DNA from: Brachypterus glaber
Lineage: Eukaryota > Arthropoda > Insecta > Coleoptera > Kateretidae
Assembly: GCA_958510825.1 (NCBI GenBank)
Contig: OY294047.1
Location: 44,933,365-44,997,364, forward strand
Length of the DNA stretch: 64,000 nucleotides
Reading direction: 5' to 3'
In this document: in pieces, positions 1 through 11,678 of the stretch
How the letters are laid out: each line of letters opens with the position of its first letter
Numbering within the stretch: the first letter of the stretch is position 1
Made by a program: the position numbers and the translations under genes
The notes under the pieces: model-generated
Told to the model about the DNA's origin: nothing
What the model saw: the letters and a program-made list of their open reading frames with translations, nothing else
The model's database searches: none

Positions 1-447
1 AGTATAATGATTTGTATACATATAAAACAATTGAGTTGCTACATGTTTTCTCGACTATTCTCTTAGGTAAGCAAATCCCAAGAATCGCCTCAGCATAATA
101 TCATAACAAGCCGTGAAGATATGTAATGCTACGAATTCCATTATATACTATTCACATGAATGGTATATAGCATATTCCAAAATATGTTAAAAAAAATAAA
201 AAAACATAAAAAAAAAATTTCAACAATTTTTTTTTTTTAATTTTCTCTTTTCGAAAAACGAAAAAAATTTAAAATAAAAAAAATCTTAGAAAAAGAAAAA
301 TATTTTTTAAAAGCGAAAAATTTTTTCAAAAAACTCAATGAAAAAATAAAAAAAACCTGGGTAAAAAAAATCATTTTTTTATTTTCTTTTTTCGAAAACT
401 GAAAAAACTTAAAAAAAATAAAAATTATAATTTTTTAATTGTTTAAA
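1..447. other. AT-rich stretch, no gene seen
   Basis: No convincing reading frame, RNA gene or TIR element. From about 180 to 440 it is dominated by A and T homopolymer runs. A similar T/A-rich block precedes the related repeat copy at 58588, so this low-complexity DNA may belong to the repeat that starts near 448. Confidence 0.6.
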
Positions 448-772
448 AAAGTTTAACCCCCCATAACTTTTTTGTTTTTGGGGGGACTCATTTCAAAAAC
501 AATAGGGATCTTCCCCTCATAGAACTTGATTTTTTCTGAGAATTTCGAGTCGATTGGATTATTCTTTCTTGAGTTATCGTGTCTACAAAAAACGTGACAC
601 CGGACGGATCGACGGACATTTTCAAGGTTTCTTATTTTTTCATGAAGCACATTTGTATCCAAGAATTTTTTGTCTAGGACGTTTTTTGACGATTTTGGGA
701 AATTCGAAACTACCGTATACTACTATTCTAGCGCTACGCGCTGTGAATAGTATAAGAGTATGACCCAAATTG
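448..772 (+). repeat. Interspersed repeat, family with a GACGGA-rich core
   Basis: A related copy is split at 58588-58790 and 59744-59842, and a reverse-orientation relative lies at 62965-63040. Shared landmarks are CCATAACTTTTTTGTTTTTG, TTCTTGAGTTATCGTGT, a GGACGGATCGACGGACA run, and a right end reading TCCAAGAATTTTTTGTCTAG followed by a GAAACTACCGTAT segment. The small open frames on both strands are not conserved as protein and are treated as chance. The class of the element is not known. Confidence 0.7.
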
Positions 773-835
773 TACAATTATAACAAAAGGTTACCTTAGC
801 CCCCCAAGGGTTTAACGATTTCTTGAACTTATATA

Positions 836-944
836 CAGAGCTTTCCGACAGTTACCCCTCTCTCTTAACTTTTGAACGAGTTGAGATATCAAATTCAAAT
901 TTAAAACGCTTAAGTAAGACAACTTAAACTATCTTTTTGGATAT
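836..944 (+). repeat. Foldback element, left piece (split by the LTR element)
   Basis: Starts CAGAGCTTTCCGACAG and runs through ACTTTTGAACGAGTTGAGAT to TTAAACTATC. It matches the intact relative at 39103-39779 and continues at 9407 after the LTR retrotransposon. TATATA lies directly left of 836 and directly right of 9671, which fits a target duplication of the older element. Confidence 0.75.
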
Positions 945-3036
945 TGTAACGACATAAATCGTCACTTTGTAATATAGCAAGGGTTAATTAAACTATTCGT
1001 TTACTTACGTTATAATTTATGTTTGTTTTGTATATAAATGGTTACGTACGTACAGAGCTGTTTTGTATCTGGGACTATTTTGTAACAGGAACTGAATTCT
1101 AACCATATGAGTCTCTATTCCATAGTTCTACCTGAAAATAACATAAAGAAAACATAATTAGAATATGATTTTTAATAATAAAGAATCATATGACTTATTT
1201 CTCTATAATACATTTGTCTATGGACTTACCTGGTTTTTATATGTTTCAGAGTCTATTGAGGGTTGGATTTCACTGGCTTTCATTTGTAGCTTGTCTCTCT
1301 TGTGGAAAGTTTCATATGCTAATTGCTTCGGGATAATCCAGAATTTGTTGAAAATAGTTTGCTGGAACTGCTCACTTAGATTCAGTATTTTGTTTATACT
1401 TAGTTCACAGGACACTTAGTATTCTGTTCGTATTTTTATTAGTTTTGCTGATAAACAATAAGTATTGTTTATATTTGTTTCTTAGAGTAATATTTTGAGG
1501 TTAGATATCACTAATACGGATTTAGTAGGAAACATTCTTTTAATTAGTTATTATCTTTGATGTAGTTTCAGTTACCTTTATTAGGAATCCTATACGGTAA
1601 AACTGTAGTTGATAATGACTTGCATAGATGTCGCTAATAGTTCAGAAATAGGATTTTATTCACCTGAAGGGTTCATACCGGTTGATAAGGTCGATTTTCG
1701 CTCTTTCTTGATGAACTCTGTACAATGGTGGTCTCATTTTGACGAGTGTTTATTTTCTGTAATCATCGAAGTAATCCTTCATGTATTTTTATTTAAAGTT
1801 AGTGAAAATGAATATTTAAACAATGCGGAAGATATTGTAACTGTTATTTTATACAATTACGCATTTATAACGTTTCGATGGACATCGAAGACTTAGAATG
1901 AGACGTAAGTTAAGTTTTTCTGTTTCTTAGAATATTTCTGAGATATAATTATTGTTTTAGCACCATTAATTAAGCACAATCACTAGACCATTAATTACTC
2001 ACCATTTCTATACCATTAATATGGAATTATATTAATTTAAGTTGAAGTTTATTTTGGTATATTTGATATACAAGTTCTCCGCATGGAGTGATGTTCTGTT
2101 GGAACATGGTTCTGTAATTTTCGGCATAGATAAATTCTATGTAACCGTCTAGCAGACAATTTTATATTGGACATAATTTTCAAAAGCATATTTAATCCCG
2201 GACAACATTTTCAATCGTACATTTTATCCTGGAAGATAATTTTTCCAAAGTAGATGGGACAGCATATATTTTTTTTTCTTTCATTTGAGAAATGAATTCA
2301 TCAGCATAGGGGAGACTTGCACAGATGGAGACGATGGAATTCATACCTCATGGATTTTGCAGAAACCAGCTAAGTACTCATTCTGAAAACTTTTGAAAGC
2401 AATATTTCATATTTTTAAATTCTTTTATTTCAATATTTTTATAACTGTAAACTTTATCAGATCTGATATAGTATTGATTAATACTATATGCCCTTCTGGC
2501 TTTTGTTCATTTTTAGGTACTTATTTTTTTTAAAACATTTAATCTCATTTATTAATTATTAAATATCATACTTTTGATTAAATGATTTCTAATTTAAGCA
2601 TGACTTTTATACACTGCAAGAAATGATTGTTGTTTACATACATTTCTTGGTGCTTGCTGAACTTCATGTTTTCTTTATACATTTAAGTCGAATGATTTCT
2701 GAATTTAGTAATTTTTATTAAGATTTCTTTAATTATATCTTAATATAATTACACATATTTTTTATATATATTAATACATTACTTGATGTGCTTTCATTAA
2801 GTTTATTTATAATAAATTTCTCAAATGAATTATCTTATTTTATTTAGGGGTTATATTTTCTCAAACTGAAAAGCTTAAGTATTTACACTAGGTTGTTACT
2901 TACCTAAAGGAGTAAAAGCTAAAGTAACTGGCGCCCCTAACAACATTAATCAATTCTTTCTATTTTTCCCTTGCCCATACCCATTGCTCCGCTGTCAAAA
3001 CTAGCCGTTGGCAGTGAACGTATTAATTACGGTACA
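945..3036 (+). repeat. 5' LTR
   Basis: A 2092-bp direct repeat of 7315-9406 (constant offset 6370), starting TG and ending CA. It is long for a gypsy-type element. It contains open frames of 84 and 95 codons that recur identically in the other LTR but resemble no known domain, so I do not call them genes. Promoter and polyadenylation signals must lie here but were not located. Confidence 0.95.
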
Positions 3037-3043
3037 CTAATAT

Positions 3044-3061
3044 TGGCGCCCAAGAACGTGG
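3044..3061 (+). other. Primer binding site, probably tRNA-Lys
   Basis: TGGCGCCCAAGAACGTGG begins seven bases after the 5' LTR. The first eight bases are complementary to the 3' end typical of tRNA-Lys primers, and insect gypsy elements commonly use tRNA-Lys. The remainder seems to carry two extra bases, so the tRNA assignment is tentative. Confidence 0.6.
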
Positions 3062-3640
3062 TATTTGGATAGATAGAACACTTGTTTTTTTAATTTTACT
3101 CCATTTTTCTCAGTGTATTTTTTATAAAAATCTAAAGCTTATTTTTTTCAGTGTAACTTAAAGTTCATTTTGAGAAAAACTACATATAACTGTTGAATAA
3201 AATATTTTTTGTTGAAAATTAAGTCAAATTAGAGTTAATCTGATAAGATATATCAGATATGTGTTTTTTATGTTTATTCTGAATTTTATGGAATAACATG
3301 GAATAGAAAAATTTTGGCGTGGGTTCAGTTTTTCTAGAAATTATCGTTTATTCAATAGAAATAAATGGATAATAGGGTATTTATTTATGCGAAGGATATG
3401 AATAAATATTAGCTAATTTTGTAGTTTTGGAGACTATTTATAATTATTAATTTGTCCAATTGAGATAAATAATAATTTAGTATTTTTTTTGACATATTTG
3501 GGAAATTTTCCAAAGTATGCAAAAACTTTGTTGAACAGTGTACACAAAAAAAAAATAATTTGTGGTACAGTATAAATATTTTATTATAAAATAAATATTT
3601 TGAGTAAATTGAATTTAAATTTTGAAAATAATTATTCAAA

Positions 3641-4276
3641 ATGGAAGATTTAGATAAAATGGAAATTAGATTTTTGACTGCAGAAATGGTAAATTATGAA
3701 CTTCGTATAAGACATTTAACAGCAAAAAATAATAGAGCATCTAGAATTAAAGTTTTAGGTAGAGCCATAGCTAGGGAAGATCCTAAAGTAAAATATGTAG
3801 ATCCGACTTTTAATTTTAACAGTGAAGTGGAAAATATTAATAGAATTTTAGATAGTATATCTTCAGAAATTGTAGAATATCATGGTGATTATAGTTTAGC
3901 TGATTTAAGAAAATTAAAAACTTATTTAGTACATGTAACAAATCGTCTGCAACGTTTTCCTGAAGTAGAAGAAAATAAAGTTAGACGTATTCAATTTTTA
4001 GAAATAACTAAAGCAACTTGTTTAGAAATAGAAGCAGATATTTTAGATCTTTATGAAAAATCTGGTAAAAATTCAGAACTTACTCAAGTAAATAATAATA
4101 TTTCATTACATAATAGTACACAGTTTAGTCCTAATGTTTCTAGTAAAAAAGATAATGATTATTTAAAATCAGTACCAGTTTATAAATGGAATATTAATTT
4201 TGATGGAAAGTCTAATGTTTTAAATTTTATTGAGCAAGTTGAATATATGAAAATAAGTAGAAATGTTAAAAGATGA
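3641..4276 (+). pseudogene. gag: gag remnant of the LTR retrotransposon
   Basis: A 211-codon frame starting MEDLDKMEIRF. Residues 1-150 are charged and helical in character, like the N-terminal part of insect gypsy Gag. Around residue 185 the VYKWNINFDGK segment followed by NFIEQVEY resembles the start of the gypsy-type capsid. The frame then stops after about 18 more residues. No capsid body and no CCHC zinc knuckle follow. The last codons overlap the RT frame, which enters out of frame with its first conserved block missing. The simplest reading is an internal deletion near 4250-4265 that removed most of gag, the protease and the start of RT. The start codon is the first Met of a frame lying about 600 bases past the LTR. 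Confidence 0.85.
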
Positions 4277-4808
4277 TATAGTTTCACCATCTTATTCTGA
4301 TTTTAATTCACCAGTTTTATTAGTAAAAAAAGCTAATGGTACATACCGTTTTTGTTTTGATGGACGTAAATTAAATTCTATTACAAAAGGTGATTCACAT
4401 CCTTTACCAAGGATAGACTCCATTTTAAGTTTATTAGGCGATGCAAAATATATATCAAGTATAGATTTAAAAAATGCTTTTTGGCAGATTCCACTTACAA
4501 AAACTGCTAAAGAAAAAACTGCATTTTCCGTACCTGGTAGGGGACTATTTGAATTTAATGTAATGTGTTATGGACTCAAAAATGGAACACAAAGTCAGCA
4601 AAGATTAATGGATAAACTTTTTCCTTTCTCCTTTTATCCAAATATATTTGTTTATATTGATGACATTATAATAGTATCAAAAACTTTTGAGGAACATATT
4701 AAATTACTTCAAATAGTACATGAAAAATTAAAATCTGCTAATCTTACAATAAATTTTGAAAAAAGTAATTTTTTTAGAAAATCACAAGTATTTAGGTTTT
4801 GTAATTGA
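4263..4808 (+). pseudogene. pol: Reverse transcriptase, N-terminal part (frameshifted)
   Basis: Reads as a gypsy-type RT from the FNSPVLLVKKANG block through SSIDLKNAFWQI, the CYGLKNGTQSQQ block and the catalytic YIDD box (4653-4664), ending soon after INFEKSNFF. It starts without the upstream RT residues and protease found in complete elements, because of the deletion described for gag. The frame is lost at about 4780-4795: RT homology continues in another frame at KYLGF, consistent with a small indel. No functional RT can come from this copy. Confidence 0.92.
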
Positions 4809-6783
4809 TAATTTTGGTTTAAGAACCGATCCGCAAAAAGTAGAAGCAATAATAAACTATCCTAGACCAACAAATAGTACAGAGATAAAACGATTTTTAG
4901 GTGTAGCTTCGTGGTATCGTAGATTTGTTAGGAATTTTTCAACAATTGTTAGTCCATTAAATTCACTTTTAAAGGGCAAAGGTAAAAAACAAGCCATTAG
5001 TTGGAATACTGATGCAGAAAAAGCTTTTTTATTGTTGAAGGAATCTTTAATAAATGCTCCAGCTTTAGCAAGTCCCAATTTTTCTTTACCATTTGTTATA
5101 CAATGTGATGCTTCTTTAGTTGGCCTCGGTTCCATATTAACACAAACGCAAGATGGTCAAGAAAAAGTAATAGCTTATGCTAGTAGAGCTTTAACACGTA
5201 GTGAAATAATATATTCTGTAGGTGAAAAGGAATGTTTAGCTGTTTTGTTTGCTATAGATAGGTTTAGACCATATATTGAAGGTGTTAAATTCACAGTAAT
5301 TACAGATCATTCTTCATTAAAATATTTGAGTAATATGAAAGATCCCTCTGGTCGCTTGGCTAGATGGTCATTAAAATTACAGCAATATGATATGGATATT
5401 GTATATCGTAGAGGTAAATTAAATGTAGTAGCTGATGGGTTATCCAGAGCTTTTGATAGAATAGAACCAGAAAAATCAATTTTTCCAGATGTAAATTTAA
5501 TTAATTTTAATGTAAATGATTATAATAGTGATAAATATTATATTCAGTTGAGGGAAAAAATTGTTAAGAGTCCAGATTCATATCCGCAATTTAAAGTTAT
5601 TGATGATAATATTTATAAGTTCATACCGACCAAGACAAAAGTAAAAAGTAATATTATAGAGTGGAAATTGTTAGTGCCTCAAAAATGTCGTAAACAAGTA
5701 CTAAAAGAATGTCATGACGATGTATTAGCTTCTCATATGGGATTTTTTAAAACTTTTCATAGAATTTCAGAAACATATTTTTGGCCAAAAATGCGTAAAG
5801 ATATTTTAAAATATGTAAGATGTTGTAATATTTGTCAATCACAAAAAGTTAGTAATTCTGCACGTTTTGGATTGATGGGTCGTGAAAAAGAAGTAAATTA
5901 TCCGTGGCAAGTTATTTCATGTGATTTGCAGGGACCATTTCCCAGAAGTTCTAAAGGTTTTTGTTATCTTTTAGTTGTGTCAGACTGGTTTACAAAGTAT
6001 ACATTATTACATCCTTTAAGGGAAGCTACTGCAAATGCAATATGTAAATTCATTGAGAATGAAGTTTTTTTAGTTTACGGAGTCTGTCAATTTTTAATTG
6101 TCGATAATGGAAAACAATTTGCTGGTAAAGTTTTTAAAAAATTAGCAGATGAATATAATGTACAGAAAATTTGGTTTAATGCACTTTACCATAGCCAAAA
6201 TAATCCGACGGAAAGGCAACATCGCACAATTTCTACTGCTATAAGATCATATATAAAAGATAATCAAAAAGAATGGTGTAAAAATTTAGCAAAAATAGGT
6301 CTAGCTTTACGAACGTCTGTAAATGAAGTTACGGGGTATACGCCGGCATTTCTTAATTTTGGGAGGAATGTACCTATCACAGGAACTTATTATGGCAAAA
6401 TGACATCAACTGATGGTGTTAAATTAGAACCTTGTGACAGAGACTCGTATAGTCAAGACTTGGGAAATCTTAAAGAGATTTTTGTTGATGTAAAGAAATA
6501 TTTACATGAAGCTTATGAACGTAATAAGCGTACTTATGATTTGCGCAAGCGTGAAGTAAATTTTGATATAGGTGAAAAAGTTTGGAGACGAAACAAAGTA
6601 CTCTCAGATGCTAGTAAAAGTTTTGCTGCAAAACTTGCTCCAAAGTACATACTTTGCAAAGTTGTTGCGAAAAAGTCAAAGTTAGTGTATATTTTGGAAA
6701 ATGCAGATGGTCATAGAGGCGACTGGCATGTTAAAGATCTAAAGAAATATTTTGGATCGAATAGTGACATTTCAGTTGGCTAG
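4756..6783 (+). pseudogene. pol: RT C-terminus, RNase H and integrase
   Basis: RT homology resumes at KYLGFVIDNFGL (about residue 11) and runs through the thumb. RNase H follows with QCDASLVGLGSILTQ, EKECLAV, TDHSSLKYL and VADGLSR. Integrase comes next: an HHCC-type zinc domain (ASHMGFF to CCNICQSQK), then the DDE core with the first Asp in SCDLQGPFP, the second in IVDNGKQF and the Glu in NPTERQHRT. The C-terminus (KLAPKYILCKVV) resembles the GPY/F-type module. RNase H and integrase are uninterrupted over about 600 codons, which fits a young insertion. The order RT-RNase H-integrase identifies Ty3/gypsy rather than copia. The first codons before residue 11 are an out-of-frame artefact of the upstream shift. 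Confidence 0.95.
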
Positions 6784-7005
6784 ATTTGATTAAATAAGAA
6801 TATTTTCTTAGTATCATTCGGAATGATATTTAAAAAAAATATCAATGTATTGAAAATATTTAAAGGGTACCCAAAACTTTTGTATATAGTAGAAAAAAAA
6901 AATATAAATATATTTTTTGTAGAAGAGAATTCTGGTGTACACAGTCAAGTCTTATTTCTATTTTTTTATCTTGATAAAACTTAGCTAAAAAGAAAAACAA
7001 AATTA

Positions 7006-7056
7006 ATTATGACAATTACCTGATTATGACAATTACCTGATTATGACAATTACCTG
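7006..7056 (+). repeat. Three 17-bp tandem repeats in the retrotransposon 3' region
   Basis: ATTATGACAATTACCTG occurs three times in a row, followed by a partial fourth. It lies between the integrase stop and the 3' LTR. Short tandem repeats in this position are known in some gypsy elements; no function can be assigned. Confidence 0.85.
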
Positions 7057-7302
7057 TTTATGACACACACCGATAAAGTCCCAAAATTATGTTCTACATA
7101 AGAGTAGGCGGATGATACACGTAGTTATCAAGCTTAGCTATTGTTAATTATCAAGTAGTATTTCAAATGATTTACATAAAGTATTGTATTTTTTGTTGAT
7201 TTATTAAATAAAATATAGTATATATTTTAGCTATTTAAGTTAAATAGTTTTAGAGTTTGGTATAAAAATATTTTTTGTATATTAAATATTTTTATTATTT
7301 TT

Positions 7303-7310
7303 GGAGGGGG
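7303..7310 (+). other. Polypurine tract
   Basis: GGAGGGGG lies four bases before the 3' LTR start at 7315, the expected place for the plus-strand primer of an LTR retrotransposon. Confidence 0.75.
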
Positions 7311-7314
7311 CATG

Positions 7315-9406
7315 TGTAACGACATAAATCGTCACTTTGTAATATAGCAAGGGTTAATTAAACTATTCGTTTACTTACGTTATAATTTATGTTTGTTTTG
7401 TATATAAATGGTTACGTACGTACAGAGCTGTTTTGTATCTGGGACTATTTTGTAACAGGAACTGAATTCTAACCATATGAGTCTCTATTCCATAGTTCTA
7501 CCTGAAAATAACATAAAGAAAACATAATTAGAATATGATTTTTAATAATAAAGAATCATATGACTTATTTCTCTATAATACATTTGTCTATGGACTTACC
7601 TGGTTTTTATATGTTTCAGAGTCTATTGAGGGTTGGATTTCACTGGCTTTCATTTGTAGCTTGTCTCTCTTGTGGAAAGTTTCATATGCTAATTGCTTCG
7701 GGATAATCCAGAATTTGTTGAAAATAGTTTGCTGGAACTGCTCACTTAGATTCAGTATTTTGTTTATACTTAGTTCACAGGACACTTAGTATTCTGTTCG
7801 TATTTTTATTAGTTTTGCTGATAAACAATAAGTATTGTTTATATTTGTTTCTTAGAGTAATATTTTGAGGTTAGATATCACTAATACGGATTTAGTAGGA
7901 AACATTCTTTTAATTAGTTATTATCTTTGATGTAGTTTCAGTTACCTTTATTAGGAATCCTATACGGTAAAACTGTAGTTGATAATGACTTGCATAGATG
8001 TCGCTAATAGTTCAGAAATAGGATTTTATTCACCTGAAGGGTTCATACCGGTTGATAAGGTCGATTTTCGCTCTTTCTTGATGAACTCTGTACAATGGTG
8101 GTCTCATTTTGACGAGTGTTTATTTTCTGTAATCATCGAAGTAATCCTTCATGTATTTTTATTTAAAGTTAGTGAAAATGAATATTTAAACAATGCGGAA
8201 GATATTGTAACTGTTATTTTATACAATTACGCATTTATAACGTTTCGATGGACATCGAAGACTTAGAATGAGACGTAAGTTAAGTTTTTCTGTTTCTTAG
8301 AATATTTCTGAGATATAATTATTGTTTTAGCACCATTAATTAAGCACAATCACTAGACCATTAATTACTCACCATTTCTATACCATTAATATGGAATTAT
8401 ATTAATTTAAGTTGAAGTTTATTTTGGTATATTTGATATACAAGTTCTCCGCATGGAGTGATGTTCTGTTGGAACATGGTTCTGTAATTTTCGGCATAGA
8501 TAAATTCTATGTAACCGTCTAGCAGACAATTTTATATTGGACATAATTTTCAAAAGCATATTTAATCCCGGACAACATTTTCAATCGTACATTTTATCCT
8601 GGAAGATAATTTTTCCAAAGTAGATGGGACAGCATATATTTTTTTTTCTTTCATTTGAGAAATGAATTCATCAGCATAGGGGAGACTTGCACAGATGGAG
8701 ACGATGGAATTCATACCTCATGGATTTTGCAGAAACCAGCTAAGTACTCATTCTGAAAACTTTTGAAAGCAATATTTCATATTTTTAAATTCTTTTATTT
8801 CAATATTTTTATAACTGTAAACTTTATCAGATCTGATATAGTATTGATTAATACTATATGCCCTTCTGGCTTTTGTTCATTTTTAGGTACTTATTTTTTT
8901 TAAAACATTTAATCTCATTTATTAATTATTAAATATCATACTTTTGATTAAATGATTTCTAATTTAAGCATGACTTTTATACACTGCAAGAAATGATTGT
9001 TGTTTACATACATTTCTTGGTGCTTGCTGAACTTCATGTTTTCTTTATACATTTAAGTCGAATGATTTCTGAATTTAGTAATTTTTATTAAGATTTCTTT
9101 AATTATATCTTAATATAATTACACATATTTTTTATATATATTAATACATTACTTGATGTGCTTTCATTAAGTTTATTTATAATAAATTTCTCAAATGAAT
9201 TATCTTATTTTATTTAGGGGTTATATTTTCTCAAACTGAAAAGCTTAAGTATTTACACTAGGTTGTTACTTACCTAAAGGAGTAAAAGCTAAAGTAACTG
9301 GCGCCCCTAACAACATTAATCAATTCTTTCTATTTTTCCCTTGCCCATACCCATTGCTCCGCTGTCAAAACTAGCCGTTGGCAGTGAACGTATTAATTAC
9401 GGTACA
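7315..9406 (+). repeat. 3' LTR
   Basis: Identical to 945-3036 as far as I can read, and of equal length (2092 bp). It ends GGTACA and is followed by the ATAT target duplication. Confidence 0.95.
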
Positions 9407-9671
9407 ATATATTTGATATTTTCAGCTTTTAAAATGTAGACAAGGGCATGGGGGACAATGTTTTTAAATGGAACGGGGAGTCATGTGATACATAATTTCA
9501 AAGCTTATAATTTTTTTTATTTGAAAACATTTTTTATTTTTTTGAGACGGTTTTTGTTTGTTTAAAAATGGAAATTTTCGTCAAAATTTCTTTAAAAAAC
9601 TCAAATCATTTTTGAAAATTGGTTAATTTTAAATGATATACGTAAAGAGGGGGGACTTTTGACACGCACTG
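9407..9671 (+). repeat. Foldback element, right piece
   Basis: Continues the sequence interrupted at 944: ATATTTGATATTTTCAGC, then a G-rich GGGCATGGGGGACA, then an AT-rich part ending CTTTTGACACGCACTG next to TATATA. Relatives at 39103-39779 and 62040-62240 show the uninterrupted site. This copy lacks a clear full-length second arm. Confidence 0.75.
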
Positions 9672-9884
9672 TATATACGGAAGTAAAGTGTATAGAAGCG
9701 ATTTAATAAAAATACGCTGCCAACAAAATAATACTGTCTCTTATAGACCTAGGTTCATTTAAATCAAAAATTATAAAAAAAAAATTCAAATTTTTTTTCA
9801 AGTTTTTCAAAAGAAATTTAAAAAAAAAATCCTTTTTCGTAAAACGAAAAATAAACTGGAAAAATATGTTTTTGAAAAAAATTG

Positions 9885-10150
9885 TTTTTGCCCCCATCTA
9901 ACCCCCTTACCCCGACACGATTTTTACGAAAAACAATCCCAGTCTAGAACTTTGGATAATCAACCTGTGGTCCAAATTTGAAGTCTTTAGCCCGAAGCGT
10001 TCTTGAGGTCACAAATTTCACGGACACACAGACCGACAGACCGACCGACAGACAGAAATTCTTTTTTTGACGGAAATCATAAAAAAAACGTAAAAAAAAG
10101 CAATAATTTTTTTTACTAACGCAAGACTTTCCTTGGGGAAAGTAATACCA
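9885..10150 (+). repeat. Degenerate repeat with GACA/GACC run
   Basis: CGTTCTTGAGGTCACAAATT is followed by a CAGACCGACAGACCGACCG run and an A-rich tail. It is related to 448-772 and to the GACAGACAGACGGACG blocks near 49740 and 50600. Flanks are homopolymer-rich, with no coding sequence. From 10151 to 10626 I see only AT-rich DNA. Confidence 0.5.
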
Positions 10151-10626
10151 GTTGAATAGTAGTTTTGTAACTTTTTCAGAACTTTAGTTTAAAAAAACTG
10201 CACTCGTGTCAATTGATTTTTAGGAAGCATAAATATGCAATATGCAGAATATGCAAAATTGTTTTTAGAAGCATTTGAAGTTATCACACATGAAGTCCAT
10301 CATGCATAACTTGACTAATAGAGGAATTGAGTTTTCATTTTTTTTTTTTTTAATCAAATTCTGCTGCAACGTTTTATATTTTCTCGCCAAACAACAGATT
10401 TTCCTTTAAAATTAAAATTTAAAAAGTATTACTACCAAAAGAAAAAAAAAAAAAATAGCAATAACAATAACAATTAAAAAACAAATTACAAAATGGTCAA
10501 CTTTGACTTTTTTGAGAAAAAATGTGAACTAATATTTTAAAAAGCGTATTATTATTATTAAAAAATAATAGCTTTTACACTGTTCCTCCAAACCTAAACC
10601 TTTAATTTAAAAGTTTAATCATTTTT

Positions 10627-10834
10627 CCGATTTGCCTTTTTCAGTTAATTAATAATTGAAATTTGGCGAAGGCGTAAGTGAAGCGGACACTCCCTATAAA
10701 AACTGATTCGAAAGTCAGTATAAGCCGGTGGTTCCCTCTACTACTAGCCCACACAAGTCCTGGACTTAGGGGATGCTTAATTAAGTAGAATAGTACGAGG
10801 TTAAACAAACATGTAATGTAATGTAATGTATGTA
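10627..10834 (+). mobile_element. SINE body, 5' truncated
   Basis: Matches the body of the SINE at 27726-27970 in opposite orientation. Shared landmarks are AATTTGGCGAAGGCG, CCGGTGGTTCCCTCTACTAC and AGTCCTGGACTTAGGGGATG, then TAGAATAGTACGAGGTTAAA. It lacks the tRNA-like head and ends in a short (ATGTA)n-type tail. Confidence 0.8.
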
Positions 10835-11069
10835 AGGGAACGTTCAAGTATTACGTAAGGCAGATTTTGATCCCTGTAACGCTATTTTCCTATACCATTA
10901 ACATGGGCGTAACACTCCAAAATGACTATTTAAAAAATTTACTAATAATTATTAGTAAATTATATAAGTTATTAATAATTTATTAATAATTTATTAATAA
11001 TAAAGCTTTGACTTATGAATGGACGTCAGCACTTTCTGGGTAAAATCAGTGTTTTTGCCGACCTAATAA

Positions 11070-11199
11070 GGGCCACTTGCACCAATGATGGTTTAACTTT
11101 AAACTTGGATTAAATTGACGGATGGCCCATCAGAACGCAGCATTTTTAACTTAAACTCGGTTTAGCTGAGTTAATCCCGTACCAAAATTTGGTGCAAGT
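11070..11199. mobile_element. MITE, GGGCCACTTGCACCAA family, copy 1
   Basis: Left end GGGCCACTTGCACCAA; right end TTGGTGCAAGT, with the last bases lost. The interior is nearly self-complementary: a TTTAACTTTAAACTTGGATT segment is mirrored by a TTAACTTAAACTCGG segment. Other copies are at 21152-21286 and 44632-44777. It has no coding capacity. Confidence 0.85.
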
Positions 11200-11678
11200 A
11201 CAAAAAGCAGTACATTTTTTTTTTTCAAGAAACATCATGTTTATAAAGAGGAAAGCAAAAGAAAATGTAAAAGAAAATAAAAGTCATGTATAACGGACTA
11301 TGTAAAGCATTATATTAATAAAATATTAGTTATATATTATTTAAACATCCATATTTCATATTGTGAAAGGATAAAATTTGTACGAAAGTTAAGAAAATGC
11401 CTTTTCTCTCAAGAATTATTTCTCAAGAGAAAGGACTTTTCCTTTGCATTGAAGGTGAAATCTTGAAAAACATATTTCAATTTTTAAAATGCAAGAATAC
11501 AGTAGGAAAAGAATAAATTACCTAGACAGCATTAATTAAAAATTTTGATTATAGTTCAAAGAGCTAAAAGCTTATTGAAAAAACTGCTGCTAACAAAATA
11601 CTTTGATCCAAGGAGCAATGTGAATAAAATTTAGGCAAATTGTAGGTAAATACCATATAGGTTGCCAAACTTTGAATG

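Larger units (their letters stand above)
945..9406 (+). mobile_element. Ty3/gypsy LTR retrotransposon, internally deleted
   Basis: Two direct 2092-bp LTRs bound a 4278-bp interior. They begin TGTAAC and end GGTACA, and ATAT is duplicated at 941-944 and 9407-9410. The interior holds a tRNA-type primer site, a gag remnant, RT, RNase H and integrase in the Ty3/gypsy order, and a purine tract before the 3' LTR. I saw no difference between the LTRs, and their small ORFs translate identically, so insertion is recent. The element is defective: the gag remnant stops soon after its capsid-like start and is followed directly by RT lacking its N-terminus, with no zinc knuckle and no protease, and RT carries a second frameshift. 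It could move only with proteins supplied in trans. Confidence 0.95.

Noticed and set aside
1165..1896. Open frames of 84 and 95 codons in the 5' LTR (and identical ones at 7535-8266) as possible accessory genes
   Set aside because: Identical only because the LTRs are identical. Composition is AT-driven, there is no domain, and no start context stands out.
7006..7056. CRISPR-like or regulatory iteron array
   Set aside because: Only three short abutting repeats inside an LTR retrotransposon.
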